64,000 nt of DNA from JADKAV01 sp037046735 (GCA_037046735.1 JBAOHC010000004.1:124001-188000); one strand, 5' to 3'. Shown: positions 43,367-51,436, counted from the stretch's first letter. Numbers and translations: made by a program. Notes: generated by a model not told the origin, from the sequence alone.

Positions 43367-44023
43367 GTGTTCTTGACTGCTTGGCTCATCGGAGATGGCT
43401 CCGAGAGCGTCCTTGACGGCCTAACCGCTGAGGGCGGTTACCCGACGGCGGAGGTCTGGGTGAGTTTGGACTCCATTCGGGCGGGTCACGTTTCGCGCCT
43501 ACCCACGCACCGGTCCGCATGGGCGACCCGAACCGCGAACGGCCAGGAGTGGGTCGACTTCGCGATACCTGCCCAGACCGTCATCCATGATGTCGGACGG
43601 CATGCACTCATTGATCCCGGGACGTTGGCCTATGGCTGCGCTCTCGCGACCAACATCGAGGAGCGAGACGGCGCCCTGATGGTGAAGGTGCCTCGCTACT
43701 TCACCACTGTGGGGACCGCGTGGACCTACCAGCCGCTGGGACCAGAGTCGCTCATCACCATGTGTGGGCAGCCCCGAGTCTGGACGACAGTGAAGCACCT
43801 GAACGTGCGGGCCTCCATGTCTCGGCACCCGGACCTGCTCATCGAGGCGTGCGGCCCGCGGCGGTTGAGCCCACGAAGTGAGTCCCACAGGCCGGACTAC
43901 TACTACAACGCTGCGGGCAGGACGCCTCAGTCCTCCATCGAGAGGGAACTGGGCTTGCTCCATCCCAACACCGTGATCCGGTGCGCCTGGATCACCCCAC
44001 ACAGCACGGAGGTCTGGCTGTGA
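43367..44023 (+). CDS. unknown protein, paralogue A of a tandem pair
   Basis: A 218-aa protein of no family I recognise. GTG start with a strong ribosome site (GGGGAGGAG). No signal peptide, no membrane span. It shares with the next protein VWVSLD (VWVPLD there), GRHALIDPG (GRHALLPDA) and VPRYFTTV (IPRFFTTV), in the same order. Rich in Trp, Pro and His. The last codons overlap the next gene start by 4 nt (GTGA). The pair lies just left of the tRNA-Ser-bounded island. Confidence 0.75.
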   Translation: MFLTAWLIGDGSESVLDGLTAEGGYPTAEVWVSLDSIRAGHVSRLPTHRSAWATRTANGQEWVDFAIPAQTVIHDVGRHALIDPGTLAYGCALATNIEERDGALMVKVPRYFTTVGTAWTYQPLGPESLITMCGQPRVWTTVKHLNVRASMSRHPDLLIEACGPRRLSPRSESHRPDYYYNAAGRTPQSSIERELGLLHPNTVIRCAWITPHSTEVWL

Positions 44024-44739
44024 ATCTCGATGGTTTCGTCTTCGGCCCAGAGGACCGTCGGATGCTGGCCTCGTTGACACACTCGGAAGGGGTCCCGGCC
44101 GATGTGTGGGTGCCGTTGGATGTGCACCACGCGAGTGGTCGATCTGGCTGGCATGTCGTGCCCAGGCACCCGAGCCCTTTCGCCGCGTTCGAGGACAAGA
44201 GCGACGTGCACTGCGTATGGCCGACCCCGTTCTTGCGCTGGTATCTCGGCCGGCACGCGTTGTTGCCCGACGCCGCACTGTGTGGGCGGGATGTCACCCG
44301 CCGCTACGTGAAGAAGCGAGAGGGCATCTGGCAGGCCAAGATCCCGCGATTCTTCACGACCGTTGCCGAGGTCTGGTGGAGTGACTTCGGCTTCCACAGC
44401 TCACTTTCCACGGACGTGGCCGAGCGGACTCAGGTTGGAAGGATCGACCTTGTGGCCAACCTCGCGAAATACAACCCGCTGCTGATCGTCGGACCGAACG
44501 GGCCGGTCTTCTACGAACCAGGTGCTGAGGAGGATTTCACCAGTCGCCGACGTGCCGCGATCGAGCCGTTGATGCGACTGCCGCCCCGGACTCCCGTGCG
44601 GCTGATTCACTTCGGTGAGCGGGACAACGATTACTCGGCACTCGATGAGTGGTACGCAGACCCCTACCGCCGGCATGATGACTCATTGTGGCCGCCGGCC
44701 AGCGAGCCGATGGCCAGGGATTGGAATCCTGGAGGTTGA
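44020..44739 (+). CDS. unknown protein, paralogue B of a tandem pair
   Basis: About 239 aa from GTG 44020, overlapping the previous stop; the open frame starting at 43981 is less likely. It is homologous to paralogue A across residues 25-125 (VWVPLD, GRHALL, IPRFFTTVAEVWW), then diverges. The C-terminal half is Arg/Asp/Trp-rich (HFGERDNDYSALDEWYADPYRR). No known domain. Translational coupling to A suggests a heteromeric or sequential function. Confidence 0.75.
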   Translation: MNLDGFVFGPEDRRMLASLTHSEGVPADVWVPLDVHHASGRSGWHVVPRHPSPFAAFEDKSDVHCVWPTPFLRWYLGRHALLPDAALCGRDVTRRYVKKREGIWQAKIPRFFTTVAEVWWSDFGFHSSLSTDVAERTQVGRIDLVANLAKYNPLLIVGPNGPVFYEPGAEEDFTSRRRAAIEPLMRLPPRTPVRLIHFGERDNDYSALDEWYADPYRRHDDSLWPPASEPMARDWNPGG

Positions 44740-44877
44740 CACCAGCACGGTCCTTCAAGACGGCCCTGCTCAGCCGGCAATGAGGCGAACCCTGACTGAT
44801 CCGGATGCGTTGGGCTGTGAGCTACGAGGTGGTCAACCCTGACCAGTCCACACCGTAACCGCGGTCAGAACTCCCGA

Positions 44878-44944
44878 TGGCGGAGGGCCAGGGATTCGAA
44901 CCCTGGGTGACGCAGAACGCTAAAACGGTTTTCAAGACCGTCTC
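44878..44944 (-). repeat. 3' fragment of tRNA-Ser(TGA): attachment-site copy
   Basis: 67 bp, from the CCA end through the anticodon arm, match the intact tRNA-Ser(TGA) at 51335-51401 with two mismatches; similarity stops abruptly beyond. The D-arm and 5' acceptor strand are missing, so it is not a working tRNA. Same orientation as the intact gene, as expected for attL/attR of an element integrated at a tRNA 3' end. Confidence 0.85.
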
Positions 44945-45662
44945 TGGCCCCCACAGGAATCCCGGGAAACGGGCATTCCCCCACAGAAACCGTCCCAGAC
45001 TGTCCGCTCAGATCCCTCACAATCCGGGTCACCTGCGACTGTGCTGCGACTGGGAGGGCGGGTTGGCTGCTGCCGGGGCGGTCTGCGGTTGGCACGGTCG
45101 AAGCATAAGACTCGGCCGTCAGCCTGTCGTCCCGTCCAGGACCAGCCCGTGGCGGTAGTGCAGATGCACAGCATCCGGTCGGCCCGCGGCGGTGTGCAAC
45201 ACGCTGAGCCCGGGGTTCGTTCCCGACCATCAGCGAGGCCGGCGGGGATGTGGTGTCTGCCTTCGGGTGATCGGCGCCGGATATTGCCGAACGTGATATC
45301 GGAGGACGCGCTGCTCAAGGTAGCCAAGTTCGCGTGCACGCTCGCAGCTGCGCCCACTTGCGTGCTGGTGGTCGGTGTTGGGGTCAATCTGCTGTCGGAC
45401 CGGGTGACCGGTCCCGTGGGCCTGGATGACCGCTCGTGTTCGCCATCGCAGTGATCGTCACGATGCCGTGGGGCGGCCTGGGTGACTGGGCTCGGAGCGC
45501 CACGGCAGCCATGCAGCACGGTGACCATGACGCCTCGGTTGATGGGCACCCGCAACTGCGCTCGGCGTAGCCGCAGCAGGTCCCGGTTGGACGCATCGTC
45601 GACCCGGCCCGCCACCATGTGGTTGCAATGGAGCGTGCGTGAGCGGGGATTGTGTTGTCGGG
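44945..45662. other. island stretch with no convincing gene
   Basis: Open frames on both strands here (such as 45041-45454 and 44932-45708) are Arg/Pro/Ser-rich, lack family motifs and overlap each other. It is probably decayed or non-coding DNA. Confidence 0.6.
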
Positions 45663-46043
45663 CTACGGAGGGTCGCCCTGAAACGTACCCGTGTGATCTT
45701 CGATCCATGTGGAGATGGCCGGGAGCTCGGCCCTGCCCACGGCGACAGCGACGATCAATTGCTCGGCGTCGTCAGGGTCCGCTGCGATGTCGAACCCGTT
45801 GAGGCGCATGAACACCACTGCGCATAGCCACGACAACCGCTTGTTGCCATCCACCAGTGGGTGATTCCGATTGATCGAGTCGATCAGAGCGGCGGCCTTC
45901 AACGCGAGCGTCGGGTAGGCGTCCTCGCCAAATGCAGAGGCTTGGGGTCTGGCCATCGCCGAGGCCAGCAATCCAGGATCCCCAACGGTGAGACCGGCTC
46001 GTGCGGCGATAGCCAGACCGTCCTCGACAGTGAGGTAGATCAC
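45663..46043 (-). CDS. doc: Doc/Fic-type toxin
   Basis: About 126 aa from GTG 46043 (VIYLTVEDGLAIAARAG). The Fic-fold motif HPLVDGNKRLSW (H-x-x-x-D/N-G-N-K-R) is at about residues 65-76, close to the HxFxDANKR form of Doc toxins, which phosphorylate EF-Tu and stop translation. Length matches Doc (about 126 aa). The start overlaps the antitoxin stop by 4 nt (GTGA), the usual antitoxin-first order. Confidence 0.88.
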   Translation of the reverse strand: MIYLTVEDGLAIAARAGLTVGDPGLLASAMARPQASAFGEDAYPTLALKAAALIDSINRNHPLVDGNKRLSWLCAVVFMRLNGFDIAADPDDAEQLIVAVAVGRAELPAISTWIEDHTGTFQGDPP

Positions 46044-46237
46044 TTCGCGAGCCGAGCGAGAAGCTCCGCATCCCGCTCGGAGATTTCGTCCACCTGCCGC
46101 GCAATCCATTCGGCCCGCTTGCCCGCTGCGGCCCTGGCGAGCACCGCGAGACGTGCGACTTCGTGCATGGATCGTCGCTCGCGCGCTGCTTGCTCCCGCA
46201 GCAGGTTCGCTTCCTCATCAGTCAACCGCAACGTCAT
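46040..46237 (-). CDS. antitoxin of the Doc pair (ribbon-helix-helix-like)
   Basis: A 65-aa protein from ATG 46237. MTLRLTDEEANLLREQAARE fits a ribbon-helix-helix DNA-binding N-terminus, and the C-terminal helix (EWIARQVDEISERDAELLARL) would wrap the toxin. A palindromic site lies 16-32 bp upstream of the start, consistent with autorepression. Confidence 0.8.
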   Translation of the reverse strand: MTLRLTDEEANLLREQAARERRSMHEVARLAVLARAAAGKRAEWIARQVDEISERDAELLARLAK

Positions 46238-46252
46238 GGCCACACGAAACAG

Positions 46253-46269
46253 TATCACTGTGATATCAC
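46253..46269. promoter_or_regulatory. palindromic operator upstream of the Doc antitoxin
   Basis: TATCACTGTGATA (46253-46265) is a perfect 13-nt palindrome, overlapping a second one, GTGATATCAC (46260-46269). It is AT-richer than the surroundings, so it may also cover the -10 region of the TA promoter. Confidence 0.6.
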
Positions 46270-46367
46270 CCACCGTCGACGCAGCGGGAGCCCTGTTTCG
46301 TCACCGGCGCACCTGCCATTCGTGGACGCGTGGGAGATCAGAGAGTAGCCCCTGCCACCGACTGTCA

Positions 46368-46398
46368 CACAAACGAAGGTTCGTGAGACGGGATGATC
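46368..46398 (+). repeat. TA-associated repeat, copy 1
   Basis: It contains CAAACGARGGTTNRTGAGA as CAAACGAAGGTTCGTGAGA and ends GATGATC. It lies about 130 bp upstream of the Doc antitoxin, in opposite orientation to that operon. Confidence 0.7.
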
Positions 46399-46702
46399 TT
46401 GACGGCTTTCCAAGGTGATCGTGCGTGCCACATGGGCCTTCAGCTCAGCAAAGGGCGGGGAAGTCTGGTTTGGCCCGACTCCAGGCAGTGGGATGCCGGC
46501 TGGTCATAGACTCCATTGCAGACGCGGGGGGACGACCTGACTGTCCGGGTATTCCGAGGGTTCGCGTTGAGTGACCGGATGGGGGGGGCTGGACGTGTGG
46601 CACGGGGCACTGGCGGTGTCAGTTGTCTGCGGCCTCGTCTTGGGGGCTTGTCGGAACACCCGCCACCGCTACGACAGCGACGGTGGTCACGACGCCTCCT
46701 GC

Positions 46703-47824
46703 GCTAGCTGTTCTAGGCAGCCACGTTGTTGGCGCCTGGGCAGCGGCTGATTGGTGGGTGTCCTCCTAGCGCGGTGTGTGGTCGACGATAGTTGTACCGG
46801 TCGAGGAATGCTTGCAGGTGGGCGCTGCGGTGGGCGTTGGAGTCCCAGGCCTGTGACCTGGCCCATTCTCGGGACAGGGTGCGCTGGTAGCGCTCGACCT
46901 TGCCGTTGGTTTGCGGGCGGTAGGGCCGGGTGGGTGTACTTGTGCTTGGTGCCGGTGTTCCGTACGGCCTTGTTGAACACTTTCGAGCGGTAGCAGGATC
47001 CGTTGTCGGTGAGGACACGGGTGATGGTGGTGATGCCGTGGGCGGCGAAGAACGTCACCGCTCGGGTCCAGAACCCGGCGGCGGTGACGCCTTTCTCGTC
47101 GGGTAGTTCCTCGGTGTAGGCCAGCCGTGAGTGGTCGTCGACGGCGGAGTGCAGGTACACGTAGCCGGGGCGTTTACGTCCGGCCCGCTGGCTGGCCCGG
47201 TGCTGGTCGGAGCCGCGGCCGTGCACCGCCCAGCCGCCGCCGTCGGGGATCCGTCCGATCTTCTTGACGTCCACGTGGATCATGTCCCCAGGTGCCGGCC
47301 ATTCGTAGCGGCGGGCAGGCTCACGCAGGTCCTCACCGGTGACGTCCAGGTCGGCCAGCCGGCTGATCCCGCGGCGGCGCAGGATCGCGTAGATCGTCGA
47401 CACCGGCACCTGCACCCCATGCTCGTCGGCCAGCCGGGTGGCCAGTTGCACCGGGCCGACCTTGTGCTTGCGGCGGGCCTGCTCGACCAGGTCCTCGATC
47501 TGCGTGCTGGTCTGGTTCGGGTGCCGTTCCGGGGCCGACGAGCGGTCACTCAGCCCGTGCATCCCGGATTCCTGCCAGCGGGCGTACCACTTGCCCAACG
47601 TCTGCCGGGACACCCCGGCCTCGGCCGCGACGTGACAGATCGGCCGACCAGCATCGACACGCTGGCACAAGCGGCGGCGACCTTCCGGGGTCAACGGAGC
47701 GTTAGCGTGGGACATGAGGGTCTTCCTTTCGATGAGTGTTGTGGTAACTCCCACCGAGCCAGGAAGACCCTCACCTATTCAAGCCGCCACGCCGTCAACA
47801 ACCTAGGTGAGCACTACAGCTAGC
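46703..47824 (-). mobile_element. IS481-family insertion sequence with target duplication
   Basis: The element spans 46709-47818 (1110 bp). Both ends start TGT on the outside and have TTGTTG at the same inner position (about 20 nt in); the 14 nt between are only partly alike. The 6-bp palindrome GCTAGC stands directly outside each end (46703-46708 and 47819-47824). Preference for CTAG-centred targets is known for the IS481 family. The transposase inside is frameshifted. Confidence 0.82.
46713..47715 (-). pseudogene. IS481-family transposase, frameshifted
   Basis: The ATG 47715 (MSHANAPLTPEGRRRL) has AAAGGAAG upstream. Residues 1-130 carry two helix-turn-helix regions (ICHVAAEAGVSRQTLGKWYARW). 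The DDE domain begins HVDVKKIGRIPDGGG and HSAVDDHSRLAY. After KHKYT the frame is broken; the proper end, RPYRPQTNGKVERYQRTL...YNYRRPHTALGG, continues in another frame to 46713. The break coincides with a 4-bp tandem duplication (GGGTGGGT on the plus strand, 46928-46935). Removing one copy restores the family sequence. Confidence 0.88.
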
Positions 47825-48017
47825 CGGCACGACGACGCCCGGTCCGGTGACGGGCAGGACGGGGGGCCCCGCACCCCGACGAGTATCGCCCTGTCGTGGA
47901 CCAACCCGGTCGATGCCGACATCGGCCAGGGGTGGGGGCCAACGAACTGCCGAAACACTACCCGCCGCTGCATCTGGTCGCTCGCGACCTTGGTGGCGCG
48001 ATAAAGACCGGCTAAGA

Positions 48018-48446
48018 ATGATCCGACGGACGAGGGCCTGGCTCGGCGCTGCGGTAGGCGCTCGCGTCATCTTCTATGTGGTGTGGCTGTGGTGGAGGCA
48101 ACTCCCTGCCCGGGAGTGGTTGGGACCCGGCCAAGTTTCACGGATGCCTTGGGGGCAGGAGGGTGCCTGCGATGGACTTCCGCAGACGGAGATCCTCGTC
48201 CGTCTAACGACGCCCGAGATACTCACCTCCGCCACCTTCTGCCTGCCGGACGGGCATCGCAGCGTCGTCACCGATGCGGTGCAACTTCAAACCTCGTCGC
48301 GCGCCTTGTCGGGCAAGGACAGGATTGCCTGGTTTCCGCGCAATTGCTCCGCCGTAGGCGAGACGGTTCCAGCGTTCGTCATCGATGTGGATGGGAGAAG
48401 AATGCGACCGGCAGTGCCACTCGGTCGTGCGAGGGACCCGATCTAG
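48018..48446 (+). CDS. small unknown protein with N-terminal membrane segment
   Basis: About 142 aa from ATG 48018 (MIRRTRAWLGAAVGARVIFY). One hydrophobic stretch (VGARVIFYVVWLWW) could be a span or signal anchor; the rest is polar with three Cys. No family recognised. It lies between the IS and the first RelBE module and could be a captured gene. The ribosome site is weak. Confidence 0.5.
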   Translation: MIRRTRAWLGAAVGARVIFYVVWLWWRQLPAREWLGPGQVSRMPWGQEGACDGLPQTEILVRLTTPEILTSATFCLPDGHRSVVTDAVQLQTSSRALSGKDRIAWFPRNCSAVGETVPAFVIDVDGRRMRPAVPLGRARDPI

Positions 48447-48581
48447 AGGCATTGTGGGTACTACGACAAGCAGCCGGTGAGTCCCCCTAAGCTTGGGCCA
48501 GAGCCGTGCGTGTGGCTTTGAGCATTCAGCAGGAGACCTGCCGGCTTCAGTATCCGTCCAGAATCGACAAGCCGGTCGTCC

Positions 48582-48612
48582 CACAAACGAGGGTTGATGA
48601 GATAGGTCGTTC
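48582..48612 (+). repeat. TA-associated repeat, copy 2
   Basis: Motif instance CAAACGAGGGTTGATGAGA, about 85 bp upstream of the first RelB-like start, same orientation as that operon. Confidence 0.7.
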
Positions 48613-48695
48613 TCGCAGGGAGACGCAGCCGTCGACTACCTAGCCCGGACCACCTGCACTTGTGAGATCCGGGAAAGGGCGCCACAATTGTGGCC

Positions 48696-48962
48696 ATGAG
48701 CATCCAGTCGCTGCGCGAGGTACGAGACAGGTTCAGCGAAGTCGTCGACCGCGTCGAACGCGAGCACGAGCGGGTCACAGTCACGCGCAACGGTCACGCC
48801 GCAGCGGTGATCTTAAGTCCGGAGGACCTCGCCCAACTGGAGGAGACTCTGGACGTGCTCAGCGACCCTGAGGCCCTCGCAGACATCCGCGAGGCTGATG
48901 CTGCCTATCGTGCCGGCGACGTCGTCCGGGGAGTCGATGCCGTCCGCGGATTGCGGTCGTGA
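48696..48962 (+). CDS. RelB/Phd-YefM-type antitoxin, module 1
   Basis: About 88 aa from ATG 48696 (GTG 48690 also possible). The N-terminal fold pattern SLREVRDRFSEVVDRVEREHERVTVT and RNGHAAAVILSPEDL is that of Phd/YefM antitoxins, which bind DNA and neutralise RelE/YoeB-like toxins. The C-terminal acidic helix would embrace the toxin. The stop overlaps the toxin start by 4 nt. Confidence 0.88.
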   Translation: MSIQSLREVRDRFSEVVDRVEREHERVTVTRNGHAAAVILSPEDLAQLEETLDVLSDPEALADIREADAAYRAGDVVRGVDAVRGLRS

Positions 48963-49237
48963 GCGAAGAGCTCCACTACGAACTGGTCCTGACACCACCG
49001 GCCGTCCGGGCAATCCAGCGGGACCTGCCGGAATCGGTCGCGATTGCGGTGATCGAGTTCGTAACCGGCGCACTGATCACTGAACCGGCGAGGGTCGGCA
49101 AGCCCTTGCGTGCCGACCTTGCGGGGATCTACTCCGCTCGCCGTGGCACCTACCGCGTGCTGTATCGGATCAACGTCTCGCGTCGTGAAGTCGTCGTGCT
49201 GCGAATCGACCATCGTCGCGACGTCTACCGCACCTGA
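48959..49237 (+). CDS. RelE/ParE-superfamily toxin, module 1
   Basis: A 92-aa protein from GTG 48959. LTPPAVRAIQRDLPE, then ARRGTYRVLYRINVSRREVVVLRIDHRRDVY, the RelE signature with the Arg/Tyr/His residues used for mRNA cleavage on the ribosome. It is similar to module 2 (shared SARRGTYRVLYRI and HR.D.YR end). Confidence 0.9.
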   Translation: MSEELHYELVLTPPAVRAIQRDLPESVAIAVIEFVTGALITEPARVGKPLRADLAGIYSARRGTYRVLYRINVSRREVVVLRIDHRRDVYRT

Positions 49238-49393
49238 CATTCGAGCAGGGACATTGGAACGTAGGGTCGGGTGACGAATGTTCTCAGCACCGGGGTTGGT
49301 ATGTCGTGAAGGCCTCCGGAACCGCGGTGCTTTCCAATGGTTTTGTCTGCACATCCGGGAGCCCAGTGACCGAGGAAGCGATCTACTAAGAGC

Positions 49394-49981
49394 ATGTCGA
49401 GACTCCTTCGGCGGGCCGGTTGGCAGCGGCGAATCCCCGAAGTGCAGCCAAGTGACGTCCTCACGCAATTGCTCTGCTTGCGTGACGCCTTGCGGCTTGC
49501 CGCTCTGACGTCCGTGCCGCCTCTAGTCAACAACACATGGCTTACCGAGTCCCTGTCTGCGAGTGCCGAGGAGTGCGAGAGGCTCGCGGCTCTCATTGAG
49601 CAACTGTGGGCCACCTGGCCGCTGACGAGCGGGACGCAGCCGCCCAGCCAGAATGAGGAATGGCGACGAGTTCAGCTATTCAAAGTGCGATTGGATTCAG
49701 ACCATGTCGTCGGCCGATGGATGGCTGAGCAGTTCGACCCCTTGCTGCATCGTGTGATGGACCAACAGTTCACAAATCCGAAGTCAGTGCCGGAATACCT
49801 GGCGGAATCAGCCGTCTCTCGAGCCGTCGAACACGGCCTTGAGCGGGTACTGGTGCTTCCTTTGTGTCGGGACTACTGGGACTGGAGACCCCAGGCGCAC
49901 GTGCTCGTTGTGGCAGAAGCCACGCGCAACAACACGGCCGGATACCAGACGGTCCTGGAAGCCATCGAGTCCAGCCCTTAG
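49394..49981 (+). CDS. unknown soluble protein in the island
   Basis: A 195-aa protein of normal amino-acid composition, with AAGAG a few bases before the ATG. Mostly helical; conserved-looking segments include RVQLFKVRLDSDHVVGRWM and LVLPLCRDYWDWRPQAHVLVVAEATR. No signal or span. I do not recognise the family. It stands between the two RelBE-type modules; no partner is evident. Confidence 0.6.
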   Translation: MSRLLRRAGWQRRIPEVQPSDVLTQLLCLRDALRLAALTSVPPLVNNTWLTESLSASAEECERLAALIEQLWATWPLTSGTQPPSQNEEWRRVQLFKVRLDSDHVVGRWMAEQFDPLLHRVMDQQFTNPKSVPEYLAESAVSRAVEHGLERVLVLPLCRDYWDWRPQAHVLVVAEATRNNTAGYQTVLEAIESSP

Positions 49982-50189
49982 CCCGCCAAATAGAGGATCG
50001 ACGGATTCGTGGGCTGGACGTCGCGGACCTCACCTCCAGTGCGGCGAAGCCAGAGACTAAGACGAAGAAGAGCCCCCGGTTCCCACCGGCCCTGCATAGC
50101 CGATGCAGGGAGCTTCGAACGGGCAACCCTCTCCAATCGACGAGGCGCACCTAGCGTTCGTTGCCCATGGGGCGAAAGGCCTGAAGTCC

Positions 50190-50221
50190 CGCAAACGAGG
50201 GTTTATGAGACGCGGTTGATC
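50190..50221 (+). repeat. TA-associated repeat, copy 3
   Basis: Motif instance CAAACGAGGGTTTATGAGA followed by CG..GTTGATC, 84 bp upstream of the second RelB-like start, same orientation as that operon. Confidence 0.7.
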
Positions 50222-50304
50222 CCAAGCCTCAGAAGGAGCCGTGGCTGGCTCAGACAAACCAGGGGTCGTGGACAATCTCAGCCAATATAGTCATAATTAG
50301 GACC

Positions 50305-50586
50305 ATGTCTACGATGTCGCTGGCCGAAGCCAAAGCGCACCTTTCTGAGGTCGTCAACCGGGTGAGCACCCAGCATGAACGCGTGACGGTCACAGTCCAC
50401 GGCCACCCTTCCGCGATCTTGCTCGCGCCGGAGGATCTGGAACGACTCGAAGAGACCATCGCAGTCCTCGCCGACAACGAACTCCTGCGCGACCTGGCGG
50501 CCTCAGACGACGACATCGCCGCTGGACGGGTCGAAACCGCTGACGATCTCGCAGCGGCGATGGCACACCGCCGGTCATCGAGGTGA
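50305..50586 (+). CDS. RelB/Phd-YefM-type antitoxin, module 2
   Basis: A 93-aa protein. MSLAEAKAHLSEVVNRVSTQ and VHGHPSAILLAPEDLERLEET are typical Phd/YefM. AGGA lies only 2 nt before ATG 50305 but 11 nt before ATG 50314, so the second may be used, or the mRNA may be leaderless. An AT-rich stretch with TATAGT (50286-50291) is a likely promoter. Paralogous to the module 1 antitoxin. Confidence 0.88.
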   Translation: MSTMSLAEAKAHLSEVVNRVSTQHERVTVTVHGHPSAILLAPEDLERLEETIAVLADNELLRDLAASDDDIAAGRVETADDLAAAMAHRRSSR

Positions 50587-50864
50587 GCCAGGACGAACCC
50601 TTCGGCCTAGAGATCACTGCCACTGCGCGACGCCAGCTCGCCGAGCAACTCCCGGAAGCGATCGCATTCGCCGCATACGAACTCATCTGTGGGCCGCTTC
50701 TGCGGACCCCGTACCGAGTCGGAAAGCGGATGATGCCTCCGCTCGATGATCGGCACAGCGCACGGCGGGGCACCTACCGCGTCCTCTACCGCATCGACGA
50801 TGAGAAACGCTGCGTCACCGTCCTGGCCATCGGCCACCGATCCGACATCTACAGGCCGGGGTAG
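50583..50864 (+). CDS. RelE/ParE-superfamily toxin, module 2
   Basis: A 93-aa protein from GTG 50583, overlapping the antitoxin stop by 4 nt. ITATARRQLAEQLPEA and ARRGTYRVLYRIDDEKRC match the RelE fold and the module 1 toxin, but the middle differs (KRMMPPLDDRHS against KPLRADLAGIYS). Confidence 0.9.
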   Translation: MSQDEPFGLEITATARRQLAEQLPEAIAFAAYELICGPLLRTPYRVGKRMMPPLDDRHSARRGTYRVLYRIDDEKRCVTVLAIGHRSDIYRPG

Positions 50865-51334
50865 GTGGGGAGTCGTTGCCGCTGGCGGGCAGCCCAGCAC
50901 GGGGTCGGTCTTGGTTTACCCATCCGCTCTAGCGATTTTGTCATGAGCATCAAGAACGGCACCGCCGTCGTTGAGGGTCCAGTAGAGAGCGTGGTTCTGC
51001 GGCCTTGAGGGAATTTAGCAGGAAGCTGTTAAAACGCACAAAACATGGTGGTGCTCGTTGGCGCAGTCGCAGAACACGGTACTCCGGGACGTTGTATGCG
51101 CACTGGCAGGGCAGCCCGCACCCGAGATCCCGGCAGCGCAGGGACAAGTTTCACATTCGTGAGCGGCGGTACACGTTGAATAGGTGCAGTCACCGAGTGT
51201 CTATTGGCAAGTGCGTCGGTTCGCCGACTACTTTGTTCCGACCTGCGACGGGAATTCGGTCCGCGGGTCGGGAGAGGGTGCCCCAGAGCTGCCCCTGGTC
51301 AGCGCCGAAGACGGCCCTGACCAGGGATTTTGTG
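50865..51334. other. gene-free right end of the island
   Basis: No convincing coding frame; short frames here (51005-51367 and others) are out-of-frame readings, and some run into the tRNA. No integrase remnant was recognised between the last toxin gene and the tRNA. Confidence 0.55.
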
Positions 51335-51425
51335 TGGCGGAGGGCCAGGGATTCGAACCCTGGGTGACGCAGAACGCCACAACGGTTTTCAAGACCGTCT
51401 CCTTAGGCCACTCGGACAGCCCTCC
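51335..51425 (-). tRNA. tRNA-Ser(TGA)
   Basis: On the minus strand the acceptor GGAGGGC pairs with GCCCTCC, discriminator G, CCA encoded. The anticodon loop CTTGAAA gives TGA. The long variable arm (TTGTGGCGTTCTGCGTCACC) is Ser-type. Its 3' end points into the island, and its 3' 67 bp are duplicated at 44878-44944. The 5' end is only 12 bp from the divergent DUF1232 gene, so its promoter must lie in that gene. Confidence 0.95.
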
Positions 51426-51436
51426 TGTGAACCATT

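Larger units (their letters stand above)
44945..51334. mobile_element. tRNA-Ser-bounded accessory island (degraded integrative element)
   Basis: The region between the tRNA fragment and the intact tRNA-Ser(TGA). It contains three toxin-antitoxin modules, a frameshifted IS481-type element and two unknown genes. No integrase, excisionase, relaxase or replication gene is visible. Gene density and coding quality are clearly lower than in the flanks. Long stretches without convincing genes are 44945-45662, 46274-46702, 49982-50304 and 50865-51334. Confidence 0.7.

Noticed and set aside
44878..44944. A second functional tRNA-Ser(TGA)
   Set aside because: D-arm and 5' acceptor strand are missing; only the 3' two-thirds match, so it is an attachment-site copy.
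44932..45708. Genes in the left part of the island (45041-45454 plus, 44932-45708 minus)
   Set aside because: Overlapping, low-complexity frames without ribosome sites or family features.
46713..47715. Programmed frameshifting in the IS transposase
   Set aside because: The shift coincides with a 4-bp duplication that restores the family sequence when removed; no slippery heptamer is needed, and IS481 transposases are normally one frame.
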